DNA of 64,000 nucleotides, taken from contig NZ_MRTD01000004.1 of the NCBI RefSeq assembly GCF_001956295.1, positions 1 to 64,000 of the forward strand, given 5' to 3'. Shown here piece by piece: positions 1 to 9,696 of this stretch; within the stretch, counting starts at the first letter, position 1, and each line of letters opens with the position of its first letter. This DNA comes from Paenibacillus sp. FSL A5-0031 (GTDB taxonomy: Bacteria > Bacillota > Bacilli > Paenibacillales > Paenibacillaceae). The notes below the pieces were generated by a model, which was not told the DNA's origin, searched no databases, and was given only the letters and a program-made list of their open reading frames with translations. Position numbers and translations under genes: made by a program.

Positions 1-78
1 GCTTACCTAAGGTAAGTCTGGAGGTCGGGTGGCTTTCGCTTGCCCATAATCCTATGAAGCAAGCATAGACCAGAATAG

Positions 79-117
79 AAAAGTAGCAGCACAGGAATAG
101 CTCTCCTGTACTGCTAC
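79..117 (-). terminator. Probable terminator after the solute-binding protein gene
   Basis: An inverted repeat pairs 83-96 with 104-117 (GTAGCAG, one mismatch, ACAGGA) around a 7-nt loop. Read on the minus strand it is followed by TTTTCT. It lies 75 bp past the stop of the binding-protein gene and would end the importer operon. The U-tract is modest. Positions 1-78 show nothing further except a 15-nt near-palindrome at 2-16. Confidence 0.6.
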
Positions 118-191
118 CAATACTCCCGTTTAAAGCGAGCTATTCCTCAGCGAGCTTGATGCTTATGGGACAGCCCCCATTCAGCTTCTGC

Positions 192-1739
192 CTATTTTTT
201 AGCTGCCGCCCAAGCGTCCAGCTGTTTTTGTTTCTCTGCGATAATTTTGTCTATTCCCGCTGCTTTCAGCTGTTTATTGAATTCAGGCAGCTTCGAAACA
301 GGATCGACCGTTCCGGTCTCCAGTGCAATTTTGTACTGGTTTTGCACATTCGTTACTGCCGCAATTTCTGTTTTGACGGCATCCGCATTAAAAGTAAAGC
401 CTAGCGCTTTTGATTTCACGGCGTTTCTATTAAACTCAGCCAGCTGATTCCAAAGCTCTGGATCATCGCCATTCCAAATGTGTGAAAGCGATTGGTTGCC
501 AAACATCCAGCCCATTTGGAGGTTGTAGCCTGAGTTTGTGGCATCCACGCCTTGCGGGTAATCAATGACATTGTCGGAAACCTTCACGTAATGCTTGTTC
601 TCAATCCCATAATCCAGCAGGTTGATGAAGTCTTTATCGGTATACATCATATTCAGCAGCATCATCGCTCTTTCTGGGTCCTTCGAGTTTCTTGCGATAC
701 TCCACATAACGGAAGTAATATTATACGTCGCTGTTGCTGCAGGGCGGAAATGCACCGATACCATCTCTTTGCCTGTAGATCTTGATTCCTGCGTCTCAAT
801 ACCCGGCTTCATATGGGATATGAACGAGAATGCCTTGCCGGATTTAACTAGATTGTATTGCGTCTCAGTGCTTGTAGCTGCATCCTTGGCAATATAACCT
901 GCTTGATTCCATCTTCTCACTGTATTCAGCATTTCGGCATATTCCGGCGTCTCATACATGTTCACGACCTTCAGGTCGTTGTCATAGCCTGGAAGCACGC
1001 CAAAACCTTCGCCCAAGTTATCAAAGTAGCTGAGAACAAAAATATCGAGAATAGATGTTCCATACTTAACTGTCGGAATCATATCCGGTTCATTATCTTT
1101 AATTGTTTTGAATACAGCGTCCAAATCATCCAAAGATTTAATCGCGGCAGTATCAATGTTATATTTTTCAACCAAATCCTTGCGCATCGTGATGCCATAA
1201 TCTGCTGCCAAATCCCTGATACTTGGTACTGCATATATTTTTCCATCGATTCTCGTCGCATTCAAGAACGCAGTATCAAGGGAATCTAACGCTTCCGTAA
1301 CCCCTTGTCCATTCTCAGCCAAGTATCCATCAAGCTCAAGAAGCTGCCCTTTAGCTACATCTTGGCTGTAGGTTCCAAGTCCGCTGACGATCAAATCCAC
1401 CTGTTCATTACCCGACATCATTAGCGTCTTCTGCTGAGCCCATGCGCCAAAGCCGATAGGTACCAGCTTTACCGTCGCATTGATTTTTGCTTTCGTCATT
1501 TTGTTGATTTCATCCTGCACCAGCTTTAAGTCCTTTGGCTCGCCCCCGACCGGAAATACCATAACTAGCTCAACAGGCTTGAGCTCCCCGCTGCTGTTGC
1601 CGCTTTTTCCTTCTGCTGTTTTTCCGTCGTTGCCTGCATTAGTGCCCTTGTTGTCTCCATTGCCGCATGCACTGATCACCATTGCGAAAGCTAGTACGAT
1701 TAAGAGAAGCGTTTTTGCCACAAACTTGTTTTTTCTCAT
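192..1739 (-). CDS. ABC transporter sugar-binding lipoprotein (LplA/YtcQ type)
   Basis: Extracellular solute-binding protein of a CUT1-type oligosaccharide importer, 515 aa, about the length of B. subtilis LplA. It has a lipoprotein signal peptide ending in the lipobox V-I-S-A-C with Cys25 as the lipidated residue, then a Gly/Asn/Lys-rich linker and a large two-lobed binding domain. The ATG follows an AGGGAGG Shine-Dalgarno at 8 nt. It is the last gene of the 3718-192 importer operon, 83 nt after the second permease, and is followed by a hairpin at 79-117. The substrate cannot be read from sequence. The neighbouring GH3 enzyme suggests a beta-linked oligosaccharide, which is inference. Confidence 0.93.
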   Translation of the reverse strand: MRKNKFVAKTLLLIVLAFAMVISACGNGDNKGTNAGNDGKTAEGKSGNSSGELKPVELVMVFPVGGEPKDLKLVQDEINKMTKAKINATVKLVPIGFGAWAQQKTLMMSGNEQVDLIVSGLGTYSQDVAKGQLLELDGYLAENGQGVTEALDSLDTAFLNATRIDGKIYAVPSIRDLAADYGITMRKDLVEKYNIDTAAIKSLDDLDAVFKTIKDNEPDMIPTVKYGTSILDIFVLSYFDNLGEGFGVLPGYDNDLKVVNMYETPEYAEMLNTVRRWNQAGYIAKDAATSTETQYNLVKSGKAFSFISHMKPGIETQESRSTGKEMVSVHFRPAATATYNITSVMWSIARNSKDPERAMMLLNMMYTDKDFINLLDYGIENKHYVKVSDNVIDYPQGVDATNSGYNLQMGWMFGNQSLSHIWNGDDPELWNQLAEFNRNAVKSKALGFTFNADAVKTEIAAVTNVQNQYKIALETGTVDPVSKLPEFNKQLKAAGIDKIIAEKQKQLDAWAAAKK

Positions 1740-1822
1740 TGCTGTGACCTCCCTATTTTTATTTATGATCCGATTCTATCTATAAATGCATGATCCATGC
1801 CGTTATAGCGTCTATGAAAGAT

Positions 1823-2713
1823 TTATCCTTTAACAGCACCAATCGTCAGGCCTTTAACGAAATACTTTTGGAAAAACGGATAGGCAATCAACAGTGGAAT
1901 GACTCCAATTGCGGCCATTGCCATCCGCATTGGCGCAAGCGGAATATTCGCTCCAATATCTGCATTACGGCTGCCTGCCTGCGTAGAAGATTGTAAGAAC
2001 TGTACGTCCAGCAATATTCGATTAAGAAGGTTTTGAAGGCTATAGTAGTGACTATCTGTAAGATAGATTAAGCCGTTAAACCAGTCATTCCAATATAATA
2101 TGGTGTAAAATAACCCTACTGTAGCAAGCACCGGCGTCGAGAGCGGCAATACGATCCGGTAAAATATTTTCCATTCCCTTGCCCCGTCGATATAGGCGGA
2201 TTCAATAATCGCTGTCGGAATTGAGCTTGCAAAAAAGGTTCTCATCAATATGATAAAAAATCCGTTCATCAAAAGGCCCGGTATGATTAAGGCCAGCATC
2301 GTATTTTTTAAATCAAAATAGTTGGTGTAAAGCAAGTACGTCGGTACAAGACCTCCGTTAAACAGCATCGTAAAAAATACATAAAATGCGAGCGTGTTGC
2401 GAAACGGCATTTCTAGACGCGAAAGCGGATAAGCGACCATCGCGGTAAGCGTAAGTCCAAGCGTCGTACCAATTATAGTCGTTAAAACCGTAATGCTGTA
2501 TGCCCTTATAATGTCAGAAGAGCTGTTCCACAAATAGTGGTATGCGGAGAAGCTGATTTTATCTGGGAAAAAAGCATAACCGCTGCGAACGAGCTCCATA
2601 TCATCGGTAAGGGAGGCGGAGAACAGCAGCCAGAAAGGCATGATGCAGAAAAAAGTGAACACTAGCATAACGATATTAATGATCCATTGATAGAGCTTCC
2701 CCGATGCTTGCAT
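1823..2713 (-). CDS. ABC sugar transporter permease, YtcP/LplC type
   Basis: Inner-membrane permease of a CUT1 sugar importer, 296 aa, MalG-like. The N-terminal helix starts around residue 9, and several hydrophobic segments follow. The EAA loop that docks the ATPase is visible from residue 171 (ESAYIDGA, then LPLSTP). The C-terminus KGLTIGAVKG is the usual ending of this subfamily. The ATG has an AAAGGGAG ribosome binding site 7 nt upstream. It follows the LplB-type permease by 15 nt and precedes the binding protein by 83 nt, so the three form one operon. No ATPase gene is present. Confidence 0.94.
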   Translation of the reverse strand: MQASGKLYQWIINIVMLVFTFFCIMPFWLLFSASLTDDMELVRSGYAFFPDKISFSAYHYLWNSSSDIIRAYSITVLTTIIGTTLGLTLTAMVAYPLSRLEMPFRNTLAFYVFFTMLFNGGLVPTYLLYTNYFDLKNTMLALIIPGLLMNGFFIILMRTFFASSIPTAIIESAYIDGAREWKIFYRIVLPLSTPVLATVGLFYTILYWNDWFNGLIYLTDSHYYSLQNLLNRILLDVQFLQSSTQAGSRNADIGANIPLAPMRMAMAAIGVIPLLIAYPFFQKYFVKGLTIGAVKG

Positions 2714-2728
2714 AATACATCTCCCTTT

Positions 2729-3718
2729 CTAAAACAACGCGTTGTCTTTGTTGTATTTTCGTACGACCGCATTCGATAAAATAACCAAAATGAATCCGAC
2801 CAATGCTTGGTACAAACCTGCGGCCGAGGACATCCCGATGTCGCCGAGGTTAATCAATGCTCGATAAACATAGGTATCAATCGTATTCGTTACTGGCATC
2901 AGCGCGCCTGTGTTAAGCGGAACTTGAAAGAATAAGCCGAAATCGGAGTAGAATATACGTCCAATGGCGAGCAAGGTCATAATCGTAATAACCGGCGATA
3001 CGAGCGGAAGCGTAATCTTCGTAATTTGCTGCCACCGGTTAGCTCCGTCGATCGTTGCTGCCTCGTAATACTCATTATCGATGCCGATGATCGCTGCCAA
3101 ATAGATGATGCACAAATTGCCTACGCCTTTCCACACGCTTACGAGCGTTAGAATCCAAGGCCAATACTTGGTCTCACTGTACCAAGAGATCGGATCAAGC
3201 CCCATCATCGGAAGCAAGGTTTTGTTCATGAATCCGTTCTCAACATCGAGGAAGCCGAGCACCAGATAGCCGACAATAACCATCGAGATTAGAAAGGGAA
3301 GCAGGATTAGCGTCTGATACAGCCTTGATAAGAAACGTTTGCGAATTTCATTAAGCATGATCGCAAGCGCTAATGCAATCCCCGTATTCAGCAGGATAAA
3401 GGTAATATTATAAAGCAGCGTATTTCTTGTAATGATGTAAGCATCCGTTGTTTTGAACAAATACTCAAAGTTTTTAAAGCCAATCCAGTCGCTGCCCATA
3501 ATTCCTTTGGCAAAATTGATGTCCTTAAATGCGATCACGATTCCGAACATCGGCAAATAGTTGTTAATCAGCAGGTACAAAAGGCCGGGCAGCGCCATCA
3601 GTACGAGGGCGCGGTATTTCTTAACCTTTCTCATCTCCGATGCGAATGCTGCTTTCTTCTTCGTCTTCAATGAGACCTGCTTCATATTGGAGGGTGACGT
3701 CTCAGGATTTGCTTGCAC
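2729..3718 (-). CDS. ABC sugar transporter permease, LplB/YteP type
   Basis: MalF-like partner permease of a CUT1 oligosaccharide importer. A longer reading frame opens at a TTG (3778) but has no ribosome binding site. I prefer GTG at 3718, preceded by AAGGTGG at 9 nt, giving 329 aa. The protein has a basic N-terminal tail, a first membrane helix (ALVLMALPGLLYLL), the subfamily signature PMFGIVIAFKD and an EAA loop at about residue 219 (EAATIDGANRW). It is the first gene of the importer operon. Its upstream region (3719-3842) holds three GTCGGA hexamers within 3798-3830 on the minus strand, which could bind the adjacent YesN-type regulator (inference). Confidence 0.92.
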   Translation of the reverse strand: MQANPETSPSNMKQVSLKTKKKAAFASEMRKVKKYRALVLMALPGLLYLLINNYLPMFGIVIAFKDINFAKGIMGSDWIGFKNFEYLFKTTDAYIITRNTLLYNITFILLNTGIALALAIMLNEIRKRFLSRLYQTLILLPFLISMVIVGYLVLGFLDVENGFMNKTLLPMMGLDPISWYSETKYWPWILTLVSVWKGVGNLCIIYLAAIIGIDNEYYEAATIDGANRWQQITKITLPLVSPVITIMTLLAIGRIFYSDFGLFFQVPLNTGALMPVTNTIDTYVYRALINLGDIGMSSAAGLYQALVGFILVILSNAVVRKYNKDNALF

Positions 3719-3842
3719 GGGTCTCAACCACCTTTGGCTTCGTTTAATATGTTGCTTAACTAATAGTAGCGCAAACAAAATAGAGCCACTACTAATAATC
3801 CGACATCCGACTTTCGAGTTTCCGACATCTTAAACGGGAAAA

Positions 3843-3882
3843 GAAAAATGCCGTCAGAGGGTCTCTAATCCTCTAACGGCAT
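3843..3882 (-). terminator. Terminator after the YesN-type response regulator
   Basis: Stem 3848-3860 pairs with 3870-3882 (ATGCCGT, one mismatch, AGAGG) around a 9-nt loop. On the minus strand it runs into TTTTTCTTTT. It sits 3 nt past the response-regulator stop and separates the two-component genes from the importer operon. Confidence 0.85.
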
Positions 3883-3885
3883 CGT

Positions 3886-5457
3886 TTATTTGGACGGACA
3901 GCCTTTGCGATAATACTGGGGTGTCATCGATACTTCTTTTTTAAACAACGTAGAAAAATACGAAAAATTCGAGAAGCCAACCGCGAGTGCGACGTTGCTG
4001 ATCGTAGTATCGGTTCTTGCGAGCAGCTCCTTTGCAAGATTGATTCTTTCTTTCAAAATATAGTCGGATATCGAGAGCCCCGTCTCTTTCTTAAACAGTT
4101 TAACGATGTAATCAGGGCTTAAGCCAATATAATCGGCGATATATTGTCTGGACAGCTCCTCATCGATGTGAAGGGCAATATAGCGCTTGATCTTCTCGAC
4201 CACCGTCTCCGTCGAATCCAGCTTTTCCATATGGACGAGCGCCTTCTCAAGCACATCCCGCACCCAATTCTGAAGGTTCGTCACGCTTCGTGTCGCTGAC
4301 AAAATACGCTCTGGCGTCAAATGATCCGAAAAAATTTCATCCGCGCGCAACCCCTGCTCATGCAGCGTATGCAGAACCATTTGCAGAAAGCTTTGATAAA
4401 ATTGCTGCAGCCTTTTGGCACCTAAGCACTCAATTCGTTTCCACGAATCCAAAAACAGCTGCAATTCATCGAGTACCTTTTTCTTATTTCCTTGCTTAAT
4501 GAGCTCCGACCATACATTCATGGGCGGCATTGGAATCTGCGATTCCTTCTTTATTGGATCATCGATGAACATCACACAGTCTGCCATATTAACTTGATTC
4601 TTTTTAAAAGCAATCAAGCCTTCCACCATATCCCGCACTTCATGGACTTGTGCCGATTTGCCAATATAGCAGGACACATGACAATATAAATAATGATTGC
4701 TCATCTCAATAAATGACTGACAGCGCCTTTTAATTTCTTTGCTAAAGAGCTTGCCATCTTCTGTTTGCATAACATCCTGTGCAAACACAATGAGCATGTA
4801 ATCAGCGTTCATCCGTACGATTTGCGCACTAGCAGCACGCTGAATAACGACCTCCTCAAGGGCGTTGTGTAGCGCATACTCCATAATTTGCAGATCACGG
4901 GCGGTTAATGATTTCTCCCAATGCTCGATACTGATAAGAACCGGTAGAAATGTCATAGACCTCGTATACGGAAGCTTCTGCTTGCCGATAACCTCCATCA
5001 TTTTATGCTGGTTAGACGGAATGGCTTGCTTCAGTACATCCTGCCAAAAACGCTCGGCCGCCATCGTTGCCGATTCCCGTTCCTTCCTGATTTTCTCAAT
5101 TAGCTTCGTCATCACAAGCTTCAATTCATCATGCGGAACGGGCTTCAACAAATATTCAAAGCTGCCAAGCTGAAGAGCTTTTTTCGCATATTGAAAATCA
5201 GCGTGACAGGTTAGAAATACACATTCGGTTTGGGGATATTGTTCACGCACCCATTCAAAGAGCTCCAGCCCGCTGCCCTGCGGCATTTCAATATCACAAA
5301 TCATCATATCAAATGGCTGAAGACTAAATTCCTCCTTCGCTTGCCGAAGATTATGTGCGAGAGTGACACTTATAATGCCGAGCTCTCTCCAGTTCACACT
5401 CGATTTAATGCCATTTGCGATAAAGATCTCATCATCAACGATTAATAAACGGTACAT
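3886..5457 (-). CDS. YesN-type response regulator with AraC DNA-binding domain
   Basis: Two-component response regulator, 523 aa from the ATG at 5457. That ATG has GAGG 8 nt upstream, while the GTG two codons earlier would place the Shine-Dalgarno too close. Residues 1-120 are a receiver domain with the acidic pair D8-D9, phospho-acceptor D55 (CDIEMP) and the conserved Thr and Lys (FLTCHAD, LLKPV). A long middle region of unknown fold follows. Two AraC helix-turn-helix motifs occupy roughly the last 100 residues (IADYIGLSPDYIVKLFKKE; ISNVALAVGFSNFSYFSTLF). It starts 2 nt after the histidine-kinase stop, so the two are co-translated. It probably activates the adjacent importer or the GH3 operon. 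Confidence 0.95.
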   Translation of the reverse strand: MYRLLIVDDEIFIANGIKSSVNWRELGIISVTLAHNLRQAKEEFSLQPFDMMICDIEMPQGSGLELFEWVREQYPQTECVFLTCHADFQYAKKALQLGSFEYLLKPVPHDELKLVMTKLIEKIRKERESATMAAERFWQDVLKQAIPSNQHKMMEVIGKQKLPYTRSMTFLPVLISIEHWEKSLTARDLQIMEYALHNALEEVVIQRAASAQIVRMNADYMLIVFAQDVMQTEDGKLFSKEIKRRCQSFIEMSNHYLYCHVSCYIGKSAQVHEVRDMVEGLIAFKKNQVNMADCVMFIDDPIKKESQIPMPPMNVWSELIKQGNKKKVLDELQLFLDSWKRIECLGAKRLQQFYQSFLQMVLHTLHEQGLRADEIFSDHLTPERILSATRSVTNLQNWVRDVLEKALVHMEKLDSTETVVEKIKRYIALHIDEELSRQYIADYIGLSPDYIVKLFKKETGLSISDYILKERINLAKELLARTDTTISNVALAVGFSNFSYFSTLFKKEVSMTPQYYRKGCPSK

Positions 5458-5459
5458 AT

Positions 5460-7205
5460 TCACGACCTCATTTCTTTCGTTAAAGGCATCGTTATTTCAA
5501 CTGCTGCACCATCTTCGTTATAAAAAGCCATGCTCGCCTTGTCCCCGTATAACAGTCGCAATCTGCGTCTAACATTCCAAATGCCAATATGCTCGCCATC
5601 TTCATTCATTAAATTAATTTCCTGCTGCAGCTTCTGCAAAACCTCCTCAGAGAAGCCGCGGCCTGTATCATGAATTTGAATTCGCAATCTCTCTTCTGGC
5701 ATCAATTCGCATCTTCCAATCGATATCGCAATATGAGTCGGCTCATCCGTGTTAATTGCATGTTTTATCGTATTCTCCGCAAAGCTTTGGATAATTAACG
5801 GAGGAATATAACATTCCCTCAGCTCGCCATCAACAGCGATGTCGTACGTAAAGCTTCCGGGAAAACGAAAGGTCTGGATTTTCAAATAGTTTTCACTATG
5901 ATTTAGCTCATCCTGCAGAAGCACGTAATCCGTCTGGCTGCGGAACATAAACCGGAAGTAGCGGATCAAGGAGAGGGACAGCTCCTGTATTAATTCGTAC
6001 TTCTTCTCTTGTGCCAAGTAATAGACGATGTTGAGGCTATTCAAAAAAAAGTGAGGGTTAATTTGCAGCTGCAGCTGTTTCAGCTCTGCTTTCTGATTAA
6101 TCAATTGTTCCTCATATACGTCAATTTTTAATTGTTGAATATCGCAGACCATGCTGTTGAACGTTTCATTCATCATTTCGAATTCATTGGAGGTCGGTTT
6201 ATTCGGTATTCTTGCCTCCATATAGCCTTCTTTGATTTTGCGCATGGCGACAATAATTCGATTGATCGGCAGCAGGACCACTTTACGCAGAAAATACAAA
6301 GCAATCACTAGAATGAGAATCGAGCCTGTCGCAATCAGCACAATGATTCTTTGCAGATAAGGAAGCTTCTCCAAAATATTTTGCTCGGGTACGACAGCTA
6401 CTAATCCAAATTCACCTTTGCCTGACTTTTCGCCCATGACGAGGTAATTGTTGTCTTCGCCGGAAAGCTGATACGTCTTAGAAATATAGGATAAATCGAT
6501 TTTATTTTTTTCGAAAAAGTCCTCGTCTTGAAGCGGCCTATTGCTCTCATCAACAAGCAGCGACCTGCCTTCCGATCCGAGGTCTAGAAAGTCCAGCGGG
6601 TCCATAACTCCGTCCACATTAACCCCTGCCCCAATGTAAAGGTTGCCAGCCTTAATCATATGCAGCAAATAATTTTGTTCTTTCAAATTCAGCACAGACC
6701 ATTTATCGTACTGATAGTTTTTCATTGCTTGTTCATCGTTCAGAAGCGCAACAATTCCTTCCTTGATGAAATCATTGTTGGTATAAGCAGAGCCAGTCAG
6801 CTTAGGCGCGAACAACAAATCCTGATTCAAGGGTGAATAAATAAAAAAATAGTCCAATGCTTTATAATAAGTCGCATTGTCTCTTAACTCTGTAAATAGC
6901 CAAATTCGCTGCAAATTGTATAAATCTACATCTGCTTCTGGGAGACTATCGAGAATATTCAAACCGGATTCTTCCGCAGTAAATTTGAGCATGTAGCTAT
7001 CTATATCCTCAAGCGTCGTGTCAATCAAACCCATGTATAGATTAAGCATATTGCTGTTGGACTGCGCTACTTGATTACGAACGACATCAATCGAATACAA
7101 ATTGTTATAAATGAGAAAGGAAACCATCGGAATCATAATAAGCATAAGCCCTGTTACCAGCTTAAATCGAAGCGAATTAAAGAGAGAACGATTAAGTAAT
7201 TTCAA
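5460..7205 (-). CDS. YesM-type sensor histidine kinase
   Basis: Membrane sensor kinase, 581 aa, starting at TTG (7205) with GGGGG 11 nt upstream. Helix TM1 spans about residues 15-36, followed by an extracellular sensing domain to about 285. TM2 is about 286-306, then a HAMP linker, a LytS/YesM-type phospho-acceptor region with H385 (QINPHFFLNS), and an ATPase domain with an N-box (FAENTIKHAI) and G-box (HDTGRGF). It phosphorylates the response regulator encoded 2 nt downstream. It lies 92 bp after the GH3 gene with a GC-rich palindrome between them, so it may be transcribed by read-through or from its own promoter. The ligand is unknown, presumably a sugar or a binding-protein complex. Confidence 0.94.
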   Translation of the reverse strand: MKLLNRSLFNSLRFKLVTGLMLIMIPMVSFLIYNNLYSIDVVRNQVAQSNSNMLNLYMGLIDTTLEDIDSYMLKFTAEESGLNILDSLPEADVDLYNLQRIWLFTELRDNATYYKALDYFFIYSPLNQDLLFAPKLTGSAYTNNDFIKEGIVALLNDEQAMKNYQYDKWSVLNLKEQNYLLHMIKAGNLYIGAGVNVDGVMDPLDFLDLGSEGRSLLVDESNRPLQDEDFFEKNKIDLSYISKTYQLSGEDNNYLVMGEKSGKGEFGLVAVVPEQNILEKLPYLQRIIVLIATGSILILVIALYFLRKVVLLPINRIIVAMRKIKEGYMEARIPNKPTSNEFEMMNETFNSMVCDIQQLKIDVYEEQLINQKAELKQLQLQINPHFFLNSLNIVYYLAQEKKYELIQELSLSLIRYFRFMFRSQTDYVLLQDELNHSENYLKIQTFRFPGSFTYDIAVDGELRECYIPPLIIQSFAENTIKHAINTDEPTHIAISIGRCELMPEERLRIQIHDTGRGFSEEVLQKLQQEINLMNEDGEHIGIWNVRRRLRLLYGDKASMAFYNEDGAAVEITMPLTKEMRS

Positions 7206-7263
7206 GTTCTGCTAAGCCCCCATTTGCCTCTTAAATAAAAAATAGAGCTATATACAACTATTA

Positions 7264-7283
7264 GCCGGGGATTAATCCCCGGC
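7264..7283 (-). terminator. GC-rich 20-bp perfect palindrome after the GH3 gene
   Basis: GCCGGGGATTAATCCCCGGC is a perfect 20-bp palindrome. As RNA it gives an 8-bp stem with a TTAA tetraloop. It sits 14 nt past the GH3 stop and before the kinase gene. No U-run follows on either strand, so it may be a weak or partial terminator, or an RNA-stabilising hairpin. Confidence 0.5.
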
Positions 7284-7297
7284 CGCACGTTATCAAA

Positions 7298-9568
7298 CTA
7301 TTTTTTCTTGCCGTAGTGTTTCGTCCTATCATCCACGATAATCCCGCTCCAGTTTAAGCCATATGCAAAATCATAGGCGTTCCCCTCGGAATCAACATGT
7401 ACTTCCATATCATGCGCAACATCTTCCAGCTGCTCCTCAACGGTCTTCATATTCGCAGGCATCTGCATCGGCAGCAGCCCTGAAGGCTCAGCTTCACCGG
7501 TAATCATATCTAGAATCGCTTGGTCCTGTACCCCAAATGCAGCAATGATTGCATCGGCCTCTGCTTCAAATTCTGCAACGATAGAAGGCTTCGATAATTG
7601 AAGCGACACAATGACAGGTTTGCCTTTCATAACCTCTTTCGTTCTCAGTACAGCCTCCAAGTCCGAAGCATTTGTGGTCGTTACCGTTTTCCCCTTATAG
7701 GAGCGGTTTAACACATCTCTTTCATCGCCGGCTATACTAATTTCCCTAGCATGCTCTGCAGTATAAGGGGCGTATTGCAAGCTTATCGGAACATAACCGT
7801 TTCCACCTGCTTCAGCATCTGCCTTGCTGTATCCGCTGCCGGAATCTGCCCCTGTAATGAACACCATTGCAAAATCAGCTGTCTCCGGGTCATCCGTTAC
7901 GTTGAAATATTTCTGTATAACATCCATATTGACGGAATATCCGTCAAATGCAGCAGTCGGGAATCCGATCCAATTGGTACCTGCTGGTCTGAAGCGTTTA
8001 GGAATATAGACCGTCTTCAGTTTCTGTATCGGGAGAACGTTTCCTTTGTTTTTAAGCAAAACGAGTGATTTGAGCTGCGCTTCGTAGCCTGCAGTCATAA
8101 ATTCAGCATTGCCGACAATGCGAGTGGTTTGTTCTGGATCACAATATGGGTTCTCGAATAAGCCGACGCGGAACATGTTCTTCAAGAGCCTTACCGCTGA
8201 CTGCTCAAACCTTGCTCGCATATAGGCTTCACCATGCTCTGCCACACCGATATGATAAGCTTCAATGACAGGACCTGCGTCATTATTTCCACCGAATTGA
8301 TCTACTCCGGCCATAAGTGCTTTGTAATGACGCTCCGAAGCGGTATAACCTTCCTCAACCCCCCATGCACGTCCTCCTGGAAACAATCGTGTAATATCAG
8401 TGCCTTCATCGTCCGTAATTCCCCAGTCCGTGCACACGACACCATCGTAGCCATATTTATCACGAAGCAGGTTTCCGATAATATGAGCATTGTAGGCGTT
8501 GCCCACATTCTCGCCATTCACCTGATCTTGATTATAGGAAATTGTATAATAAGGCATAATGGCTGATGCTTTCTCCGTACCCCCCGAGAGCTTGAAAGCG
8601 CCGTCCAAGAATGGGATCAGATGCTCCTCGAAGTTGTTGCCTGGATATACCGCAAATTTGCCGTATCCAAAATGAGCATCTCTGCCGCCTTCGCCAGAAC
8701 CGCCGCCCGGCCAATGCTTGACCATCGCATTTACGCTTCCTGCTCCCCAGCCGTCTGATGGAGACTCTTCTTCAAACGAGGTCTGAAACCCGTCGACGTA
8801 GGCTTTTGCCAAATCGGCTGACAGTCTTGAATCCTCTCCGAACGTACCGTCGAAGCGTGACCATCTTGGATCGGTCGCGATATCGATTTGGGGAGAAAGA
8901 GCGGTTGCAATGCCAAGCGCCCTGTATTCCTGAGCAGCGATCTTCCCAAACTGATGAACAAGCTCAGGATCAAACGCTGCGGCAAGCCCCAGCGTTTCGG
9001 GCCACATGGAAATTGCGCCTCCTGCCCCTGCATTATATTCCTTGCTCGCATCGGATCCATGGCGCGGATCGCTGCTGTTATTCGCCGGGATGCCCAAACC
9101 TGTACTTTCGGCCAAGGCTTGTACTTTATTGTTCCAATGAGCAGCAATCTCCGGGCTTTCTACAAAAGTAAGGAGCACATGCCGCAGATGGTCTTGGGTT
9201 AAAAACTTTATTTGTTCATCGGATAAATCATGCGGCTTCGCACCGCTCTCCGAATAGGGCTTGCCATTATAAGAGGCGGTGAAAAAGCCATGCGAAGCTG
9301 GAACCGCCTGATGCGCGCTGTACAACATCAAACCGGCAATTTGCTCGATGGACATTTTTGAGGCTAAATCCTTCGCTCGCTCTTCTGCCGGCAAGCGCCA
9401 GTCCTCGTATTTATCCAGCTTCCCATCCTTATTGAGGTCTTTAAATGCAAAACCATCTTCCACTATAATATTTACGCCTGAATTAGCTGAATACCCGAGT
9501 GTTGGGCCACCTTCATTTTTTACATATGTAATCGTTTCCAATTTTGTTTCAGTCCAATGATCACTCAT
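7298..9568 (-). CDS. Glycoside hydrolase family 3 beta-glycosidase, cytoplasmic
   Basis: GH3 enzyme, 756 aa from the ATG at 9568, which follows AGGAGG; an upstream in-frame ATG at 9598 has no such site. No signal peptide is present, so it acts on imported oligosaccharides. Residues 44-56 form the DLNKDGKLDKYED loop typical of one GH3 subfamily (calcium-loop-like). The (beta/alpha)8 domain carries KHWPGGG (residues 284-290), and the likely catalytic nucleophile is D381 in VVCTDWG. The C-terminal alpha/beta sandwich contains SLVLLKNKGNVLPI. Activity is probably beta-glucosidase or beta-xylosidase; sequence alone does not decide. It follows the oxidoreductase gene by 128 bp with a terminator-like hairpin between, so it may have its own promoter. 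Confidence 0.93.
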   Translation of the reverse strand: MSDHWTETKLETITYVKNEGGPTLGYSANSGVNIIVEDGFAFKDLNKDGKLDKYEDWRLPAEERAKDLASKMSIEQIAGLMLYSAHQAVPASHGFFTASYNGKPYSESGAKPHDLSDEQIKFLTQDHLRHVLLTFVESPEIAAHWNNKVQALAESTGLGIPANNSSDPRHGSDASKEYNAGAGGAISMWPETLGLAAAFDPELVHQFGKIAAQEYRALGIATALSPQIDIATDPRWSRFDGTFGEDSRLSADLAKAYVDGFQTSFEEESPSDGWGAGSVNAMVKHWPGGGSGEGGRDAHFGYGKFAVYPGNNFEEHLIPFLDGAFKLSGGTEKASAIMPYYTISYNQDQVNGENVGNAYNAHIIGNLLRDKYGYDGVVCTDWGITDDEGTDITRLFPGGRAWGVEEGYTASERHYKALMAGVDQFGGNNDAGPVIEAYHIGVAEHGEAYMRARFEQSAVRLLKNMFRVGLFENPYCDPEQTTRIVGNAEFMTAGYEAQLKSLVLLKNKGNVLPIQKLKTVYIPKRFRPAGTNWIGFPTAAFDGYSVNMDVIQKYFNVTDDPETADFAMVFITGADSGSGYSKADAEAGGNGYVPISLQYAPYTAEHAREISIAGDERDVLNRSYKGKTVTTTNASDLEAVLRTKEVMKGKPVIVSLQLSKPSIVAEFEAEADAIIAAFGVQDQAILDMITGEAEPSGLLPMQMPANMKTVEEQLEDVAHDMEVHVDSEGNAYDFAYGLNWSGIIVDDRTKHYGKKK

Positions 9569-9632
9569 GTCATTACTGCCTCCTAGGACGATTATCATAT
9601 TCAGACATTAACGTATTCCCTCTCACTAGCGG

Positions 9633-9657
9633 AAAAACCTTCCCACTGATGGAAAGG
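9633..9657 (-). terminator. Terminator-like hairpin after the Gfo/Idh gene
   Basis: On the minus strand CCTTTCC (651-657 region) pairs with GGGAAGG (638-644 region) with one G-U wobble, then TTTTT. It sits between the oxidoreductase stop and the GH3 start and may lower read-through into GH3. Confidence 0.5.
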
Positions 9658-9696
9658 CTCCCTTTTATATTGTTTCTCAGCTAATTTAATAAATAT

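Noticed and set aside
2..16. CTTACCTAAGGTAAG near-palindrome at the left edge
   Set aside because: Too close to the window edge to judge context; no matching copy seen in the window.
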